Origin: Sphagnum compactum
Lineage: Eukaryota; Bryophyta; Sphagnopsida; Sphagnales
Assembly (NCBI GenBank): GCA_965153455.1
Contig: OZ234493.1
Span: forward strand, 3,534,001 to 3,598,000
Direction of reading: 5' to 3'
DNA length: 64,000 nt
Shown in pieces: positions 36,690 through 50,068 of the stretch. How positions within the stretch are numbered: position 1 is the stretch's first letter; every line of letters begins with the position of its first letter. A model generated the notes under the pieces. That model saw nothing but the letters and a program-made list of their open reading frames with translations. It was not told the origin of the DNA and searched no databases. The position numbers and the translations under genes are program-made.

Positions 36690-39500
36690 AACTATGAAGA
36701 AGTTTTGGCTTGCCACATTACATTATTCTAGTAATTTGGATCCATTTTGTCATATGGATTTTAGCCACCACCATAGCAAAAAATAGTTCAGAATTCTCTC
36801 CATTTAGTTCAAATGTTGTCCCAATGATGCATGCACCTTTCATGATTTTTGAGAATATTTTCATGATTTTTTGAAAAAATATAAAGTTAATTCCAAAGAA
36901 ATTTAATTAACATCATGTTAAAACCTGTCATGCCGTAACGAACCAGTGCAATTTCTCTAGCGTAAAATTTAGTTGGTTTTGGGGGCCAAATATTTTAATC
37001 TACCTTTTGACTCCTCCTGGACGATCCCATTAGCCTATCCCGGGCACTTTCACATTTTGTAAGGTACCATTTTATTATTTTTAAAAGCTCATTTTCTCTT
37101 TTCTTTAATGATTTTTTTTTTCTTTTACTTTTAAAAAAAAACATTCCCCAAATTTCTCTACTTCAAAAAATTCTTTTCAAAACATATCTTATATATATAT
37201 ATATACACACAAAACACAAAAATTAAAATGATGAAAGTTAAAGAGCAAAGTTGCTCAAAGTGTTTAAACTTTGAAGTCCTTCTACCATTGATTTTCAAGT
37301 GTCACAAGTTGTGTAAGAATTAAATCTAAAACTAAAAAGAAAAAAGTTCAATGCTTAAATTGTGAAGCTTATTGAATGACTAAACTATGAAGCTTGTTGA
37401 ATCAAGTAGAAAATAATGTCACGGTTTAGTTTGAGAATTGTATCTCAAAATGACAAAAAACTTGAAGCTATGAAACCATCCTAAACAATTTGATTATATG
37501 AAACTTGAAATCAAAATCCTGTTTTGATACCATTGAAGAAGAAAAAGAATTGCAACACCAATGTGATAATCTTAACACGATATCAAGTTGCATCAAGGTA
37601 ATACATTTTTCAAGCATGATGTTGTTAAAATACATTAGGATTCACCACATAGTTAATTATGATTGGATAATTGTGCATGTTATTGAAAACATGATGAGTT
37701 GTGGTATTATCATTCGCCAATGCTACCAAAGACCAGCCAAAAGTCACATTTATACATTCTCTATGTTTAAGAAGTTTATTTTCAAAAAGTTCATTTAAAA
37801 ACCCATCTGCAATGTCAACAAAAAAAAGTCCTTTGATTCAAGGACATGCACAACACACTTATCTCAAGAAGAATTAGATGTAACAACATAGTTTGAAGTA
37901 AGAGCAAGATGCTCAAAAGCTGGAACATCATTAATAATAGGAAAACCAACAACTACATCAATCTATCCATGATCACAATGTTGTAAAACAAAAAAACCAC
38001 AAAAATAAAAGATTGGAAAAAAAACACAAAAATGAAACAATATATATATTTTAAAAAATTTAAAAAAAAATTATACTTGCCTTTCTCATACAAATTTTTG
38101 TCCTTACTAAACACCTCATGATAAAGAAGCAAATGGCCATCCTTCAATTTGACATTGATGATGCATTGGATAGCCCTATTTTGCAAATGCTTGTCAATTT
38201 GGTTCTACCTATAAAAAAATCAAAAATTGATTAGTACCATGCTAATAAAAAACATGCACAAAAGAACAAAATAGAACTTTTGAATTACAATCAAATGCAA
38301 ACTTGCAAAGTAAGAAACAAACTTTTTTGAAACAATTAAAAACAAAATAGGAAAGGAAAAAGGATAAACTTCCTATATGAAATTGGATCATGATGGCTAA
38401 TGGCCTCCATGCCATATTCCCTAGGAACCAAAATTTCCTCCATGTCAGTAATATCAACCCTTCTACTTGTCAAGGTTAGTAACATAACCTTGTTTTTCAA
38501 CTTTGAAAAAACCATAATAATCTTATGAACAATGCAACATAGTTGGTTTCAACCAATTGTAGCAAATCAAAAACTAAACATTATCACATGGTTTCCACTT
38601 AAGCTTAGAACAAAAAGAACATTAGATGTAGCTCGTGCTTATTAAAAGGCCAATCTATAGGGTGTCTTCTTGCCATCTCTTGAAAATTTTCAACAACATC
38701 AACAAAAGGTCCATGCTTTTTAATAAAACATCTCATCACATGAATTTGCTAGTTTTTTGAGACACCTTAGTAGAATCACATAACACAACAAAGAATTAGT
38801 TCAACCTCAATTGGTTCATCAATATTAAAATCAAATGAAGGAACAATGATATTCAAATGAATCAAAAGATTGTGAAATCATGAATTCTAGGGAGATTGAA
38901 CACATTCTTCAAACCATTATAAATACAAACAACATGATTCAATTTCTAACCATGTCAAAATCAAAATTATGAGTTCATTAGCAGAACAGAAAGATGGTGT
39001 GGCATGCATTGACATAAAAATTATAAGTTGATAGATGAAAGCGATTGTAAATTGATAAACTAGTTGCTAGTGACAACCAAACTTGACAATCCCATGAAAA
39101 AGTAAATTAATGTGTTGATAGAAAAAAATGAAACATTCCAAAAACATTATGATAATCCAAAGTACTATGTTTCACTTATGATCTTTCAAACATATAAAAA
39201 TATAGTTTTGAAAAGTGTCCACTCATTCAAGTGGGTCTTCAGATTGTGTTTACCCTAATGTTGACATAAAACAAGGTGCAAAAATAAAACAAGAAGTTGC
39301 ATATAACAAATGTAAACACAATAAAATAAACAACACATTCAACAAGAAAAACACAACAAGTGAAATCAAAGAAAAAAAATGGATATTGGCTATAGTGCCA
39401 CATAGGAAATTGACAAAGGTAGTTGGCCTAATAAGAAAAACAAATAGGTCAATTGAGAATTAATGACATTGTTTCAACAAAACGAAACCATAGATTAAAA
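36690..39500. other. AT-rich intergenic DNA
   Basis: No gene is supported. There is an AT run at about 37,189-37,204. The rest is AT-rich with A-runs and weak internal similarity to the array that follows (for example gtaaattgataaact near 39,047). Confidence 0.6.
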
Positions 39501-39504
39501 ACAT

Positions 39505-40290
39505 GTAATAATATTTTGCAAATCAACAAAACTACTAGCGTAAAAAGAAAAGAAAAGAGGTTTGATAATAAATCAACATAGCTTGTTAAAAATGAAATTG
39601 TAAAAAATGAAAAAAAATCCACAAACTAACAACGCCTTGGTTGATTTTGGAATCAACAACAATGTTCCAACAACATGAAGTGAACAATGAAAAATATGTA
39701 AGAAAATATGCAAATTGATAAATTGCTAGTGTAAGAAGAAGAGAAAAAAAAGTTAGAATTGCTTGAATAAAACAAGATGGAAAAAGAAACTTCAATTGGT
39801 GTGCATGTCATTGACTTGTAAAAAACAAAATAAAATGCAAGCAACCAATTAAAAACAAAAACAAAGAATGACACCTTCATCTTATTGTGAACACAAAAAG
39901 AAAAAGAATGCAATGATGGAAGAACACATATGAAAAAAAATTAATCAACAGAACTTGCTCAGAAAAACAATATAGAAAACAAAGAATGAGTGAGAATTCA
40001 CAAATTGATGAAGCCCTAGTCAATTTTAGAATTGACAATATTACTTGAACAATAAGAAACAAACAATGAAAAATAAATAAGAAGGTATGCACATTGATGA
40101 AATTATCATCATATGGAAAAAAAACAAGTTGAATTGCTCAAACAAAACAAACAAAATGAGATAGAAGAAAAGACTTTAGCACACATGTTGTCAACTTGAA
40201 AAAACAAAACAAAGAACAAGATGCAACATAAAACAAAAACAAAGAATCACACATTCATCTTGCCACAAACATAAGAATAAAGATGACCCA
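39505..40290 (+). repeat. Degenerate tandem array, period about 190 bp (pairs of about 379 bp)
   Basis: Landmark words recur at regular spacing. A gcaaattgataaattgctag-like word is at about 39,517, 39,709 and 40,088. A word of the type gaattgct..aaacaa is at about 39,570, 39,762, 39,954 and 40,134. The best pair is 39,620-39,901 against 39,998-40,280, sharing acaatgaaaaat, aaaaacaaagaat and ttcatctt. The size is in the range of plant satellite monomers, but only about four diverged units are present. Confidence 0.65.
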
Positions 40291-40429
40291 AATAGTGGCA
40301 ATGATTGAATAATGAAAAAAAAACTTATATAAATGCATGGAGCACATTGACAATGCAAGAAGTGAAATGAAACTGACGAAATAATGAAAAACAAAAAGAG
40401 ACAAAAGGCCAAAATATGACTTTAGGGTT

Positions 40430-41430
40430 GGAAAAAAAATTGTGCCTATTTCTTTATGTAAGGGAAGGGTCTATCTTTAGACCATTTTGAGGTTTTGGGT
40501 GCCTCCCTTCAACCTATTGGCATCTCAAATTTCAAAAGGGTATAAAGATAGAACCTTCTCCTATACATTTGAGAATGCGAAATGTATAAAAGAAGAAAAG
40601 AATGAATAGGAGAAGGGTTTTTTTTTTAAAAAAAAAAATAATGATTTACATTGGTAGTTCAACTTACTTCCATCTAGACGTGGCAACCAAGCAAAGCAAC
40701 AATGAAAATCCAAAAATGAAACCAAAACCAAAAGCCCCATCCTACATCCACCCAGGTGAAGTGCAAAAGATTTGAGTCATCCAACATGAAATAGGGCTTT
40801 GAATGGGAGTGTTGTGTGCCAAGGATATAGCTAGTGGGCCAGCCTCTACTTCATTTGAAGGCTCCTAGACCAAAGTTTAGGACTTGGATCCTCCATACTA
40901 GCCTTTATATATGACTTAACTTATGCTACTTATTATATAAGTAAATTTGTGTGTTCCCTTGCCTAACCCCATTAGAAAGAAATTTTGTGTTACTAGTGTT
41001 GGCAAAAAAATTCCAAAACATAGTGAGTTAGTAGGTAATAAATTGTGATGCTTATTTAAGGCTAAAAGTAATTGATGCAAAGCTGCCAAAACTTTGATTG
41101 CAAACAAAGAAACACACATGAACACACACCATCATCATCATCCATATATGGAGAGTAAAGAACAAGTGAAAGGAAAGAGAAGAAAAGACTTACTTAATTA
41201 AGTCTTGTTAAGTCTTTACCCTAATTAGTTATATACACTTGCACACTCAGTATAGTATCTGACAATAATACCCCTTGCAATGACAACTAAAGTAGGCCAT
41301 AGCTCTTTGAATAGGTACCTAACTTAATTTAGTTTGTTTTTTTGTTTGAAATTTGCTAGTGTTTGATTGCTAGTGAAAATGTGCTATGTGCTTTTAAACC
41401 CTAGTTTGAATTTCTTCACAAGGTGAATCA
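40430..41430. other. Intergenic DNA
   Basis: Mixed-composition sequence with no recognised gene or repeat. A short T-run/A-run pair lies at 40,618-40,640. Reading frames in this stretch are short and unconvincing. Confidence 0.55.
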
Positions 41431-41436
41431 ACACTT

Positions 41437-41836
41437 TACATTTCTACTACCTTCTTCATCTTCTTGAGTTAACCCTCGTAGAGTTAGTTCCACCCATTGT
41501 AGGTATTTAGGCTTACATTACTACTACTTTCTTCCTCTTCTTGAGTTAACCCTCCTAGAGTTAGTTCCACCCATTGTAGGTATTTAGGCTTACATTACTA
41601 CTACCTTCTTCATCTTCTTGAGTTAACCCTCGTAGAGTTAGTTCCACCCATTGTAGGTATTTAGGCTTACATTACTACTACCTTCTTCTTCATCTTCTTG
41701 AGTTAACCCTCGTAGAGTTAGTTTCACCCATTGTAGGTATTTAGGCTTACATTACTACTACCTTCTTCATCTTCTTGAGTTAACCCTCCTAGAGTTAGTT
41801 CCACCCATTGTAGGTATTTAGGCTTACATTGCTATT
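41437..41836 (+). repeat. Young tandem array, five copies of about 77 bp
   Basis: The word gagttaaccct begins at 41,466, 41,543, 41,620, 41,700 and 41,777, giving spacings of 77, 77, 80 and 77. The 80-base spacing comes from one extra ctt. Each unit carries ttcttgagttaaccctcgta, agagttagttccacccattg and taggtatttaggcttacatt. Copies differ by only a few substitutions, for example ctcgtag/ctcctag, so the expansion is recent. It lies about 400 bases before the phosphatase gene's leader region. Confidence 0.92.
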
Positions 41837-42239
41837 TCTCATACACATTAGTAATTTATGTACATATATTCCAAGCCTCACCCATAAATTAGGAAATGGG
41901 ACTTCAGAAAAATAATGAGGGACTCGTTATATATAATAGAGGAAGTGGGGGGGGGGACCAACTAAATAATCTATTTAACTAACAATAATGGAAAGATTAT
42001 GCCGTGGAACCAACAAGCAATTTAATTGATCCATAATAATAGGATTTAGCCCATGCAATTAATTACTTTTGCCAATCATTCATTGCTTTCCATTGTTTTT
42101 TTTTTTTTTTTTTTGGGGGGAGAGGTGAAATGTCGTCATTTTTGGACCAAAAAAATTGGGAAAATTTTGATTTTTGTTTGTTTTGCTAGTGGAAAATTCG
42201 ATTAATAAATTTTCTAATTAAAAAATTCGCTAATTTTTA

Positions 42240-44429
42240 GTTGCCGGTGGTAGTAGGTAAGAGGATTTTGGTGTCTGTCTTTTTCTTCTCCGGGTTCTAT
42301 GTTTTCCTCGAAAACTTCGTAGTTAGTTGTACGGGGTCTCACATCGTTGCAGTTTTGCAGCTTTTTTTTCTCCAAAAATCTCCTTTTGGGGGTGGGGGGT
42401 TTCCAAACTTTTTTAAAAAAGGAGGGGGGGGGGGGGGAGAGGGGTGTGGAGTAAGTTAGTTAGTTTGCCTTGCGTCGGTTGCGGAAGTGTGGAGTTAAAT
42501 TGGGGGGGGGGGGAGGGGGGAGCGGGCCATTTTCATGCGAATTCTTCGCCCTTTTTATTTCCTTCTTGTTTTTTTCTGTGAGCGAACTGAGCGTTGCGAG
42601 TTTCGGTTGTCTCGGGGTTTTGGTGCTGTGTTTCTGCAGTGCGTTGTTGCATTCGTGGACGTTGGTTTGTGCATGAGAGTGTGGTTGTTGCGAAGAGTCA
42701 GGTGGGCTGAAAACTGCCGTGGACGTCACAATCACCTTAACCTCCTCCTCCTCCTCCTCCTCCTTCCTTCCTTGTCTTTGCCTTCGTGTTTCAGCAATCG
42801 AGACGTGGGCGAGCCGCCAGGGACTACCGCAGCAAGTCTCTTACGTAAAATCATCATCATCATCTTCTTCTTCCTCCTGCAGTTTCCTCCTCAATCTGCA
42901 AGTTTTGCTTGGTCGGTTTACCATTTTTGTATGTTGATTATGAAGGATTGAGCGTTGCTCATGATGATGATACAGGGTGAAGAGACACGATCTACAACAG
43001 ACCAAAAAATATAAACTACCAATCTCATGCCATCTTTTCTTTGCCTGCACTGTTGGTGATGACATACATGATGTCGATGAATATTATTGCTTCCATGCTT
43101 TGTTGGAAATTACATTGAGCAGAGCTGTGTTTATAATGGTAGGAATTCAGTGTTCAACATTAAGCTTCTAGGACAACAAACAAAAAAACCAAATTAGATC
43201 AAAGAATGCTTTCCAGGACTTCGCATATTTTCTTGTGTGGAAACTTAGCAAAACTGGCTTGTGCTTTTTCTTCTTCACCTTGAACCAAATTTGCAAGTGG
43301 TTGTTTGTTTATACCCGAAGCTGCTGCACACAAATTAGGAACTCTGAAGACAATTCCTTCGCTGTAGTAGAACTCTGTTGTTGAAAGATTGTCTGTCCAG
43401 TGTCGATAGATAGTTCCTGGTACAGTACTACGTAGGATCCGGATCTGGATTTGACCACTGCACCGCTGAAAGAAAGTCTCCTTTCAGAAGTTCGGTTTCC
43501 GGAATAACCCCGGGCCCTTGCGTGGCAACAGAATTTTTTCTCACGTCGTTCTTTTGTATATAGTCGAACATTTGCACTTCCTCTATGATTGGAATTGCGT
43601 ACAGGAAGTTGTTGCTCATGAAGTAGGTGTGCAACTCTGGTATAATGTAGGGTTCCTTCACTTGTGAAAGTCATGAGAGATTGCTGCTGCGTATGGCATG
43701 GTATCGCGACGCTTGTAACCCCTAATCTTGCTTTCCAGGAGTCAGCCACTCCTGAGTTTCTGTGTCCAATCCATTTCATGCACCCTCCAAAGTACTAGGG
43801 TTTCAAATCTTGACAGTAGTTGTTTCTGCAGTTGCAACAAAATGAGGTCAAGGTTGAGATCATGTCTCCCGACATACCCATTTGTGCTCCTTTTATGAGA
43901 ATCCGTAAATTGTTGGTCTGTGAATGATCAGTCCTTGCATCTCCTTGGGAGCTGCGGTTATAACCTTTTTCTCTTTTTCACGCACCTTCTAATTTGCCTT
44001 CTGTGGCTTGCAGCAATTGAGAGCAAGTCTTTCAGCCAAAGCAAATATTGAAAGGACCACTGGCAGATGATGGTGGGCAAGGATTTTGCTTTGCAATGAA
44101 GAACTGCAGCTTCAAGCAGTACTCAGGCCACATCCAGTAACACCCCATGGGATGACATTCAGGGAGTTGATGGCACATGCACACATCTTCAAGCATTCGT
44201 AGATCCACTAGGGACAATTGATGTTACAATGCAGATGGTGCTGAGTGCTGCCGCTTGTTAGTCATACCAGTTGGAAAATGGTATGCAGAGCAGAGATAGC
44301 TAGTTCATTTCCATTGATTTCACCTCCTTGATCCTGGGCCCTGGCAAAAATATAACAGGATTTTTGCACTCTGTCAGCTTTTAGTGGGAAGAGCAGACCC
44401 CTGGACACACTTGTGCCCCTTGCAGAGGA
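42240..44429 (+). promoter_or_regulatory. Promoter and 5' leader region of the trehalose-phosphatase gene
   Basis: GC content rises from about 42,240. The stretch holds long G-runs (42,386-42,442 and 42,498-42,520), a TCC run (about 42,742-42,766), a TCA/TCT run (about 42,850-42,877) and several possible GT-AG introns. No conserved protein is found before the ATG at 44,430. The same reading frame has a stop at 44,382-44,384. It is therefore read as promoter plus a probably spliced 5' UTR. A minus-strand reading frame at 43,309-43,779 has no recognised domain and is probably chance. Confidence 0.5.
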
Positions 44430-47400
44430 ATGGTAGAAATTGAAATGGTGTTAAAGGTCAGGGAGGTGGGTGAGAGTCTTGATACTCTGTTCAAGCGCGA
44501 GGATTGCCAAGACAGGGAAGCAGTGCTTATTCGGGCAAGCTTTTCCAACGTAGGAGAGAGATTGGTTGGTGGCTTGACCCTGAGATCCAAGCAAGCAGCT
44601 GTTTGTGCAGAACCTTCAAACACCTCCTGCCCTTCAGCAACATTGATGTTGTCTACTTCTCCTTCAAAGGCCACAGTTGCAAGCTCACATGCAAGCTCTG
44701 TGTCTTCACAGCCCATTCCCATTGTCCTGCAAGAGAAACACAATCCATATGTTACAGACAAGGGACATTTGGTCACATGGCTAGATGCCATGAAAGCTCA
44801 GTCTCCTCCCCAGTTCCACTCTCTTCATGGAGATACTCCTGAATCATATGACATGGAGGCAGCAGAATATGCAGCTTGGCTTGTAAGCAACAAGAACTTC
44901 AAAACCCTCAAGTGAAATTTGGATGGTAGATAGGGAGTTGCAATGGTTGGGCTTCTACTGTACATTTATTCCTTCATAATTGCTAGCCACACTCTCATGG
45001 AGTTTTTCATCTGGTTTTTGAGTCCGCTTCTTGAGTCCTTGTTGACATAAATGTCACTGTGGATACCTGCCAGCTAAGATATGGAAGAATGCTGATTGAA
45101 AAGTATAACTACTTGACTGAAGGATTGGACTCTTATGAAATAACAATGTTTTGTATATATTTGCAGAAGAAGCATCCATCGGCCCTGAGCATGTTCGAAG
45201 AATTGATGGTGGAGGCTAAGGCCAAGCAAGTGGTTGTGTTCTTAGATTACGATGGCACTCTGTCACCAATTGTGGAGGACCCTGATCGAGCCTATGTGTC
45301 AGATGATGTATGTCAGCATTTACATGCATTTCGAGATAAAGCTTCCTTCTCAGAAATGCCATGCACTCTTCTAGGCTCTGATACTTCTCTAGGATACCTT
45401 TTGTGAAATCGTATTTTTGTCATAACTATTGCATGTTGGTGGATGAAGGTGTGCCCCCACTGCTTCAGCGGCTAATGACTGTTTTTTAAGAATCTTTTTC
45501 TCACTCACTCTTGGAAGTTAAATCCATGTTGGCTTAGGAGCTCTGACTCTTATGTTGGATTGACTGTGTTATATGGAATCGGTGACAGATGCGAGCTACA
45601 GTTAAGGAAGTTGCTACCTTCTTTCCAACTGCAATAATTAGTGGAAGAGCTAGACCAAAGGTTTCTCTCCCTTACTATTTGCTGTTAACTTTGTTCCGTC
45701 AAATCAAATTTCATATACTTACATCCTATTCCTTGATTGAGTGGGCAGCACATCTTCCATTCCTGCAGTACACTCTATCTTCCATTCAAGTTCTTAAAAA
45801 TGTTCTGCTTTTTCAGACGCATGAGCTACAAATGGCTGTCTTCTCATTCAGAAATTCTGTGCTTGCTGTAGGTCTATGAATTTGTACAACTAGCAGAGCT
45901 GTATTATGCAGGGAGTCATGGTATGGATATTATGGGTCCTGCTGATGGCACAAATGGGTTCAGGGCACAAGGGACTCAAGTCAAAGACAAGATGGTACAG
46001 TATTTTCCAGCAGTGCTCCTAGATGCCCTAGATGGCCCCTACTTCTGGGAGATCCAGCATAACAGTGCTTAACTTGAATATCAGTGAGATCAGAGTATTG
46101 TCATGCCCTGCTTGGGATTGTTATATAAATTTAGAGAATGCCAAGACTGGCTGTTCTTTTGACTGGATGAAGTGGTGACTCTTTCCAATGCCAATGACAT
46201 CATGTGAATTTCATCAAATTTGTGTATGGGGTGATTTCCAGGGACATGATGTTGTCCTATTTCAACCAGCCAGTGACTACTTGCCTTTGATAGATGAGGT
46301 ACCCTCCTACTACACAAGATTCGTACATGTTTTATGCACATTTGAAGCTTGTCACTCAATTCCTCTAAGGGACAATTTGGGAAATTTTACATGGCTGCAC
46401 TTCCCAGAAGATATTTTGGATGTAATTTTTGAGTGCCTTAAATCTCATCCTAGAAATCTTCTTGCAGAACATAGTTTTACTAACTTCCATTGTAGTACAA
46501 AAAGACTGCAGGCAGTTCAGCTGGAGAAAAATTGTAGTTTTCTCCCTGTGAGTCATCTGCAGTGTAGTAGCAAGATCTGGCCAAATTCAGTGCTGACCTG
46601 GACTTGCTACATAATTGCTATATTGGAATGTGGAACCAGGTGTGCCAAATTTTGAGTGAAAGTTCAAAAGGCATCAGGGGAGCCAGAGTTGAGCACAACA
46701 GATTCTGTGTAACTATTCACTTCCGGTGTGTCAAGGAGGAGGTGACACTCTCTCTGTCCAACTTACACCTTGACTGATGCACTGTTCTCATCTCTGTTCT
46801 CATCTTCCTTATTGTGTCCTTCCAGTTCTGTGGAATGAATGAAAGTTTTGGTATCCAGACTGACCTACATGACAACCAGTTTGATTTTAATCCTCCTTTG
46901 TTTAGGTTCCCCCAGGTTTGTGAATTCCTTGTCATGGGATGGTTCATCATACTCATTGAAGCTGTATTACATCTAGGGTCGGTTCTGTAGTTTTCCTTGA
47001 TATGAGAAGTGTCTGTGTGCCAACTTAAATGCTTCTTCCTTATGGCTTCTTTGCCTTGATTGGTGGTGTTCACAATGCTGGTAGTCACTGTTGATTGTGT
47101 ACCTTTTGAGAAAAGATAATTGGTATTTGGGGAACGTTCTGAGAAGTTTGTGGTTTTCAGTCCTGAAAGTACCATTCTGACTGAAGAGATGAATAGTGTG
47201 AAAGGGGATTTGATTGTGTTTCCTGCTCAATCCATGTGGTACCCACAATGTTAGAGTTGCTGTTCATTCAAAAGGTAGGTCCAGGTCAATTATGTTTCTC
47301 ACATCATTGACATCTTGATCAGAAGTGCTATCACCTCTCAAATTGGTATAAAGTCCCATAGTCATCTTCTCCAACAGAAGAACACCATTCGGATAGTTAG

Positions 47401-49431
47401 GGTAGTCCTTAGGTCTGAACTCAATGGAAATGGAGATGAAAGCTGCAGAACCTTTCATTGAGATTAAATTTTTGGTACTGTTTTAAAGATTTAGAGACAA
47501 CTGTGATTCATTTTGTTTCTGTAATTGTTGATGAAGAAAGAGTCCTTTGACATGCCTGATGTGAGTATTAAATTACATTTCATGCATTTAAGTGCTTTTT
47601 GGGGTGATCAAAGTGTTCTCTGGAGGTGTTTTTGGCTTGCTTTGTGGGAGTTTTGTGGGAGCCTTGTGGCTGAACATCTCAGCAGAACAATGTAGCTGGA
47701 CTTGATGGATCTCTAATGTTCACACTCTTCTTGTGAAACAGAGTTGGGGGGCACTTGCAGAGAAGGTGGAGAGTGTATTGAAGGACTATCCAACACTACG
47801 TCTAACCCATGGCCGCAAGGTAAGTTTACATCCTGGTGAGCCTCTGTGTGTTCTTTAGTCTGATGTCCTCTGTTCTTCTCCTGTGAATCTTCCTACATTA
47901 TAGTGTGGCCTTGTTTGTGTGATCCCAGTGCCCATAACTGTTGATGGCTCTGCATTGTGGTGACAGTGCAACCAACTACAATGACCTTGCATTTCTGGCC
48001 ACCTAAGTGTTGACACATGGTTGGATGTCTGATGCAAGATTGATGCATTGAAACTAGTTGAACACCTTCTGCAGGTCTTGGAGATTCGTCCAGCTATAGC
48101 ATGGGATAAGGGGAAGGCTGTAGATTTTCTGCTATCTTCACTTGGTGAGTACAACAGCTGTAGGAAGCACATAAGGTCAGCAATGTTGAGTGCTTAAATC
48201 TTCTGCAATTTGTGACTTGTGAGAGTCATGGCGCAGAAGAGGAATTGATTTTGGTATGGGCATGACAGGGCTAGCTGACTCCAGCGAGGTATTCCCAGTC
48301 TATATTGGGGATGATCGAACAGACGAAGATGCTTTCAATGTAAGAGGGATTTACCACATGACAATATGACCTCATTTATCTTGGTCAGCATGCATATTTA
48401 AATGGCTATTCCCATGTCCTCATTGTATATGTTGTGGGTGTCTTGATCTCGATCTCTGGTCCTTGTAGTTGACTGGCTTCTATTTGGATACCTCTGTGAG
48501 CTACCATGTTGTGTCATTGTGTGCTCACTTTCCAGAAATTTGTATAACACAGCAACTGTGTTGAAAGAATATCAAGCAAGTGGTCAATGCAGCAGGGAAC
48601 AATAGTAAGCCAATTCATACAAGGACTAAGTTTGCTTGTTTTAGGAGGAAGGTTGCTCTGATAAGTCCCAGATGTCTGTGACTGTAGAGTCAAGATTGTA
48701 GTTTTTAGTTGGTCCCTTGATATTGATACGTATATTTTTTTTGAATAAAAGAAACTTCAAATGTTTTAGCTGATTTGTTTTATAAAATTTAGCAGAATAG
48801 AAGAGACTTTGCTGGTTATGGTGTAGACACCAGGATTGGGCTGCTGCTTTGAAAAACATAAAAATTATTCTTCCCTGCCGGTTCTAAAGTTGCTTGCTTT
48901 GATGTTCAAGTCAGTGGCACAAAGCAAGATTGCAGTGCCACTAATGCAGATGGACATGTTGCATTTGTTTCCACAGGTATTGAATGCCCTCAAACATGCA
49001 TGCAGCATCTTGGTGACATCAGTGCCCAAAGAGACTAAGGCATCCTTTTCTCTGCAGGACCCTTGTGAGGTACACACCCATCATGTTTTCTGGAGTCCTA
49101 TTGATTTTCCTGTATTGGATGGTTAAGAGTTGGACCTATGCATTCCGCCCTCCAAATTCTGATTCTCAAACTAGAACTCTAGAAGTTCGTCAACAAACAG
49201 CCAACACAGCCATTTTGTGCCAATCAGCTTACATTACTGTCTTGTGGTATATGTATAAAGTGGCATTTGATAGATAGGTAGACATTCTTGCTGCAGGTGA
49301 TGGAGTTTCTTCTTTACCTTGTGAGATGGAAGAAACAGGAACTGGAAGACCAAAATGGGGGCAGTGGTTCATTCTTACAATTGAAACCCAAAGAAACATT
49401 AAAGACCTTTGCAGCTGCCGGCTTCCCATAG
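44430..49431 (+). CDS. TPP: Trehalose-6-phosphate phosphatase
   Basis: The enzyme removes phosphate from trehalose 6-phosphate, the second step of trehalose synthesis and a sugar-status signal in plants. Eleven coding exons are inferred: 44430-44882, 45167-45307, 45589-45660, 45872-45994, 46242-46298, 46640-46741, 47742-47819, 48075-48144, 48269-48339, 48977-49069 and 49297-49431. All use GT-AG and keep phase, giving 464 residues. The HAD-phosphatase motif DYDGT lies at about 178-182 (nucleophile Asp 178, second Asp 180). Other conserved blocks are the SGRAR region in exon 3, [10 protein letters not shown] in exon 4, VLFQPA in exon 5, [12 protein letters not shown] in exon 6, RKVLEIRP across exons 7-8 and [10 protein letters not shown] near 379-388. 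The first 151 residues are poorly conserved apart from a WLDAMK..SPP block and the AAWL..HPSAL join, as usual for plant TPPs. There is no synthase domain, so it is not a class II TPS. The start is the least certain part. Confidence 0.88.
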
Positions 49432-49924
49432 TGTAGGACATAAGAGACTGATCTAGGTCTTTCTCTTGAGCCTTCTCTGATTAAAACCTTTGAACCAGGT
49501 GCATTCATTTCAACAGTCCACCCTCTCTGAAGTCTTTCATCCTCCCATTGAGCTACTTTGTTAGGGCAGCAGAGCATTTCAATCGAGAAGCACACACATA
49601 CCTGAAGTGTGAGAAATTCTGTCTGCATAATAAGTGCTCAGTTACTAACCTTGACCATCAGCTACTAAGCAGATGGATTTTGCCCTGAATAACAATGTTT
49701 ATTATGCATTTTGAATGTTGGTCCCACAACCTATGATATGATCAAAACTCACAATTTGTTTCAATCAATTTTGAATTGAGGCATGGGTTTTTTATTGGAG
49801 ATATCTAGAACTTGATGAATGACAAGAAGACGAAGAATGACATGAAGTTCGGCAACTACTTGCAAACTGTGTGTCTCTTCACCATTGTGGCTTGTGTCCC
49901 CCTTCCAAAGGTGGACACTTACTA

Positions 49925-50068
49925 AGAGCTGTAAGACTGGAAATTGGTCGTTCTATGTTCCTTCAGGTTATCTTTCATTACTATTGTGCAAATAATCTGG
50001 ATGCTTAGAGCTGTAAGACTGGAAATTAGTCATTTATTGTTCCTTCAGGTTATCTTTCATTACTACTA
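49925..50068 (+). repeat. Direct duplication, period 82 bp
   Basis: agagctgtaagactggaaat begins at 49,925 and 50,007. Both copies continue with tgttccttcaggttatcttt and cattacta. Differences are few, so it is a fairly recent tandem duplication, directly next to a family 3 repeat. Confidence 0.9.

Noticed and set aside
39586-40412. Series of Phe/Leu-rich minus-strand frames resembling membrane proteins
   Set aside because: They arise from an A/C-rich degenerate tandem array. Hydrophobicity follows from T-rich codons, and the frames break at unit boundaries.
41437-41836. CRISPR-like array
   Set aside because: The repeats are contiguous 77-bp tandem units with no unique spacers, and the host is a plant genome.
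43309-43779. 156-residue minus-strand reading frame in the phosphatase leader
   Set aside because: No recognisable domain and no splice partners. It overlaps a probable 5' UTR/intron of the plus-strand gene.
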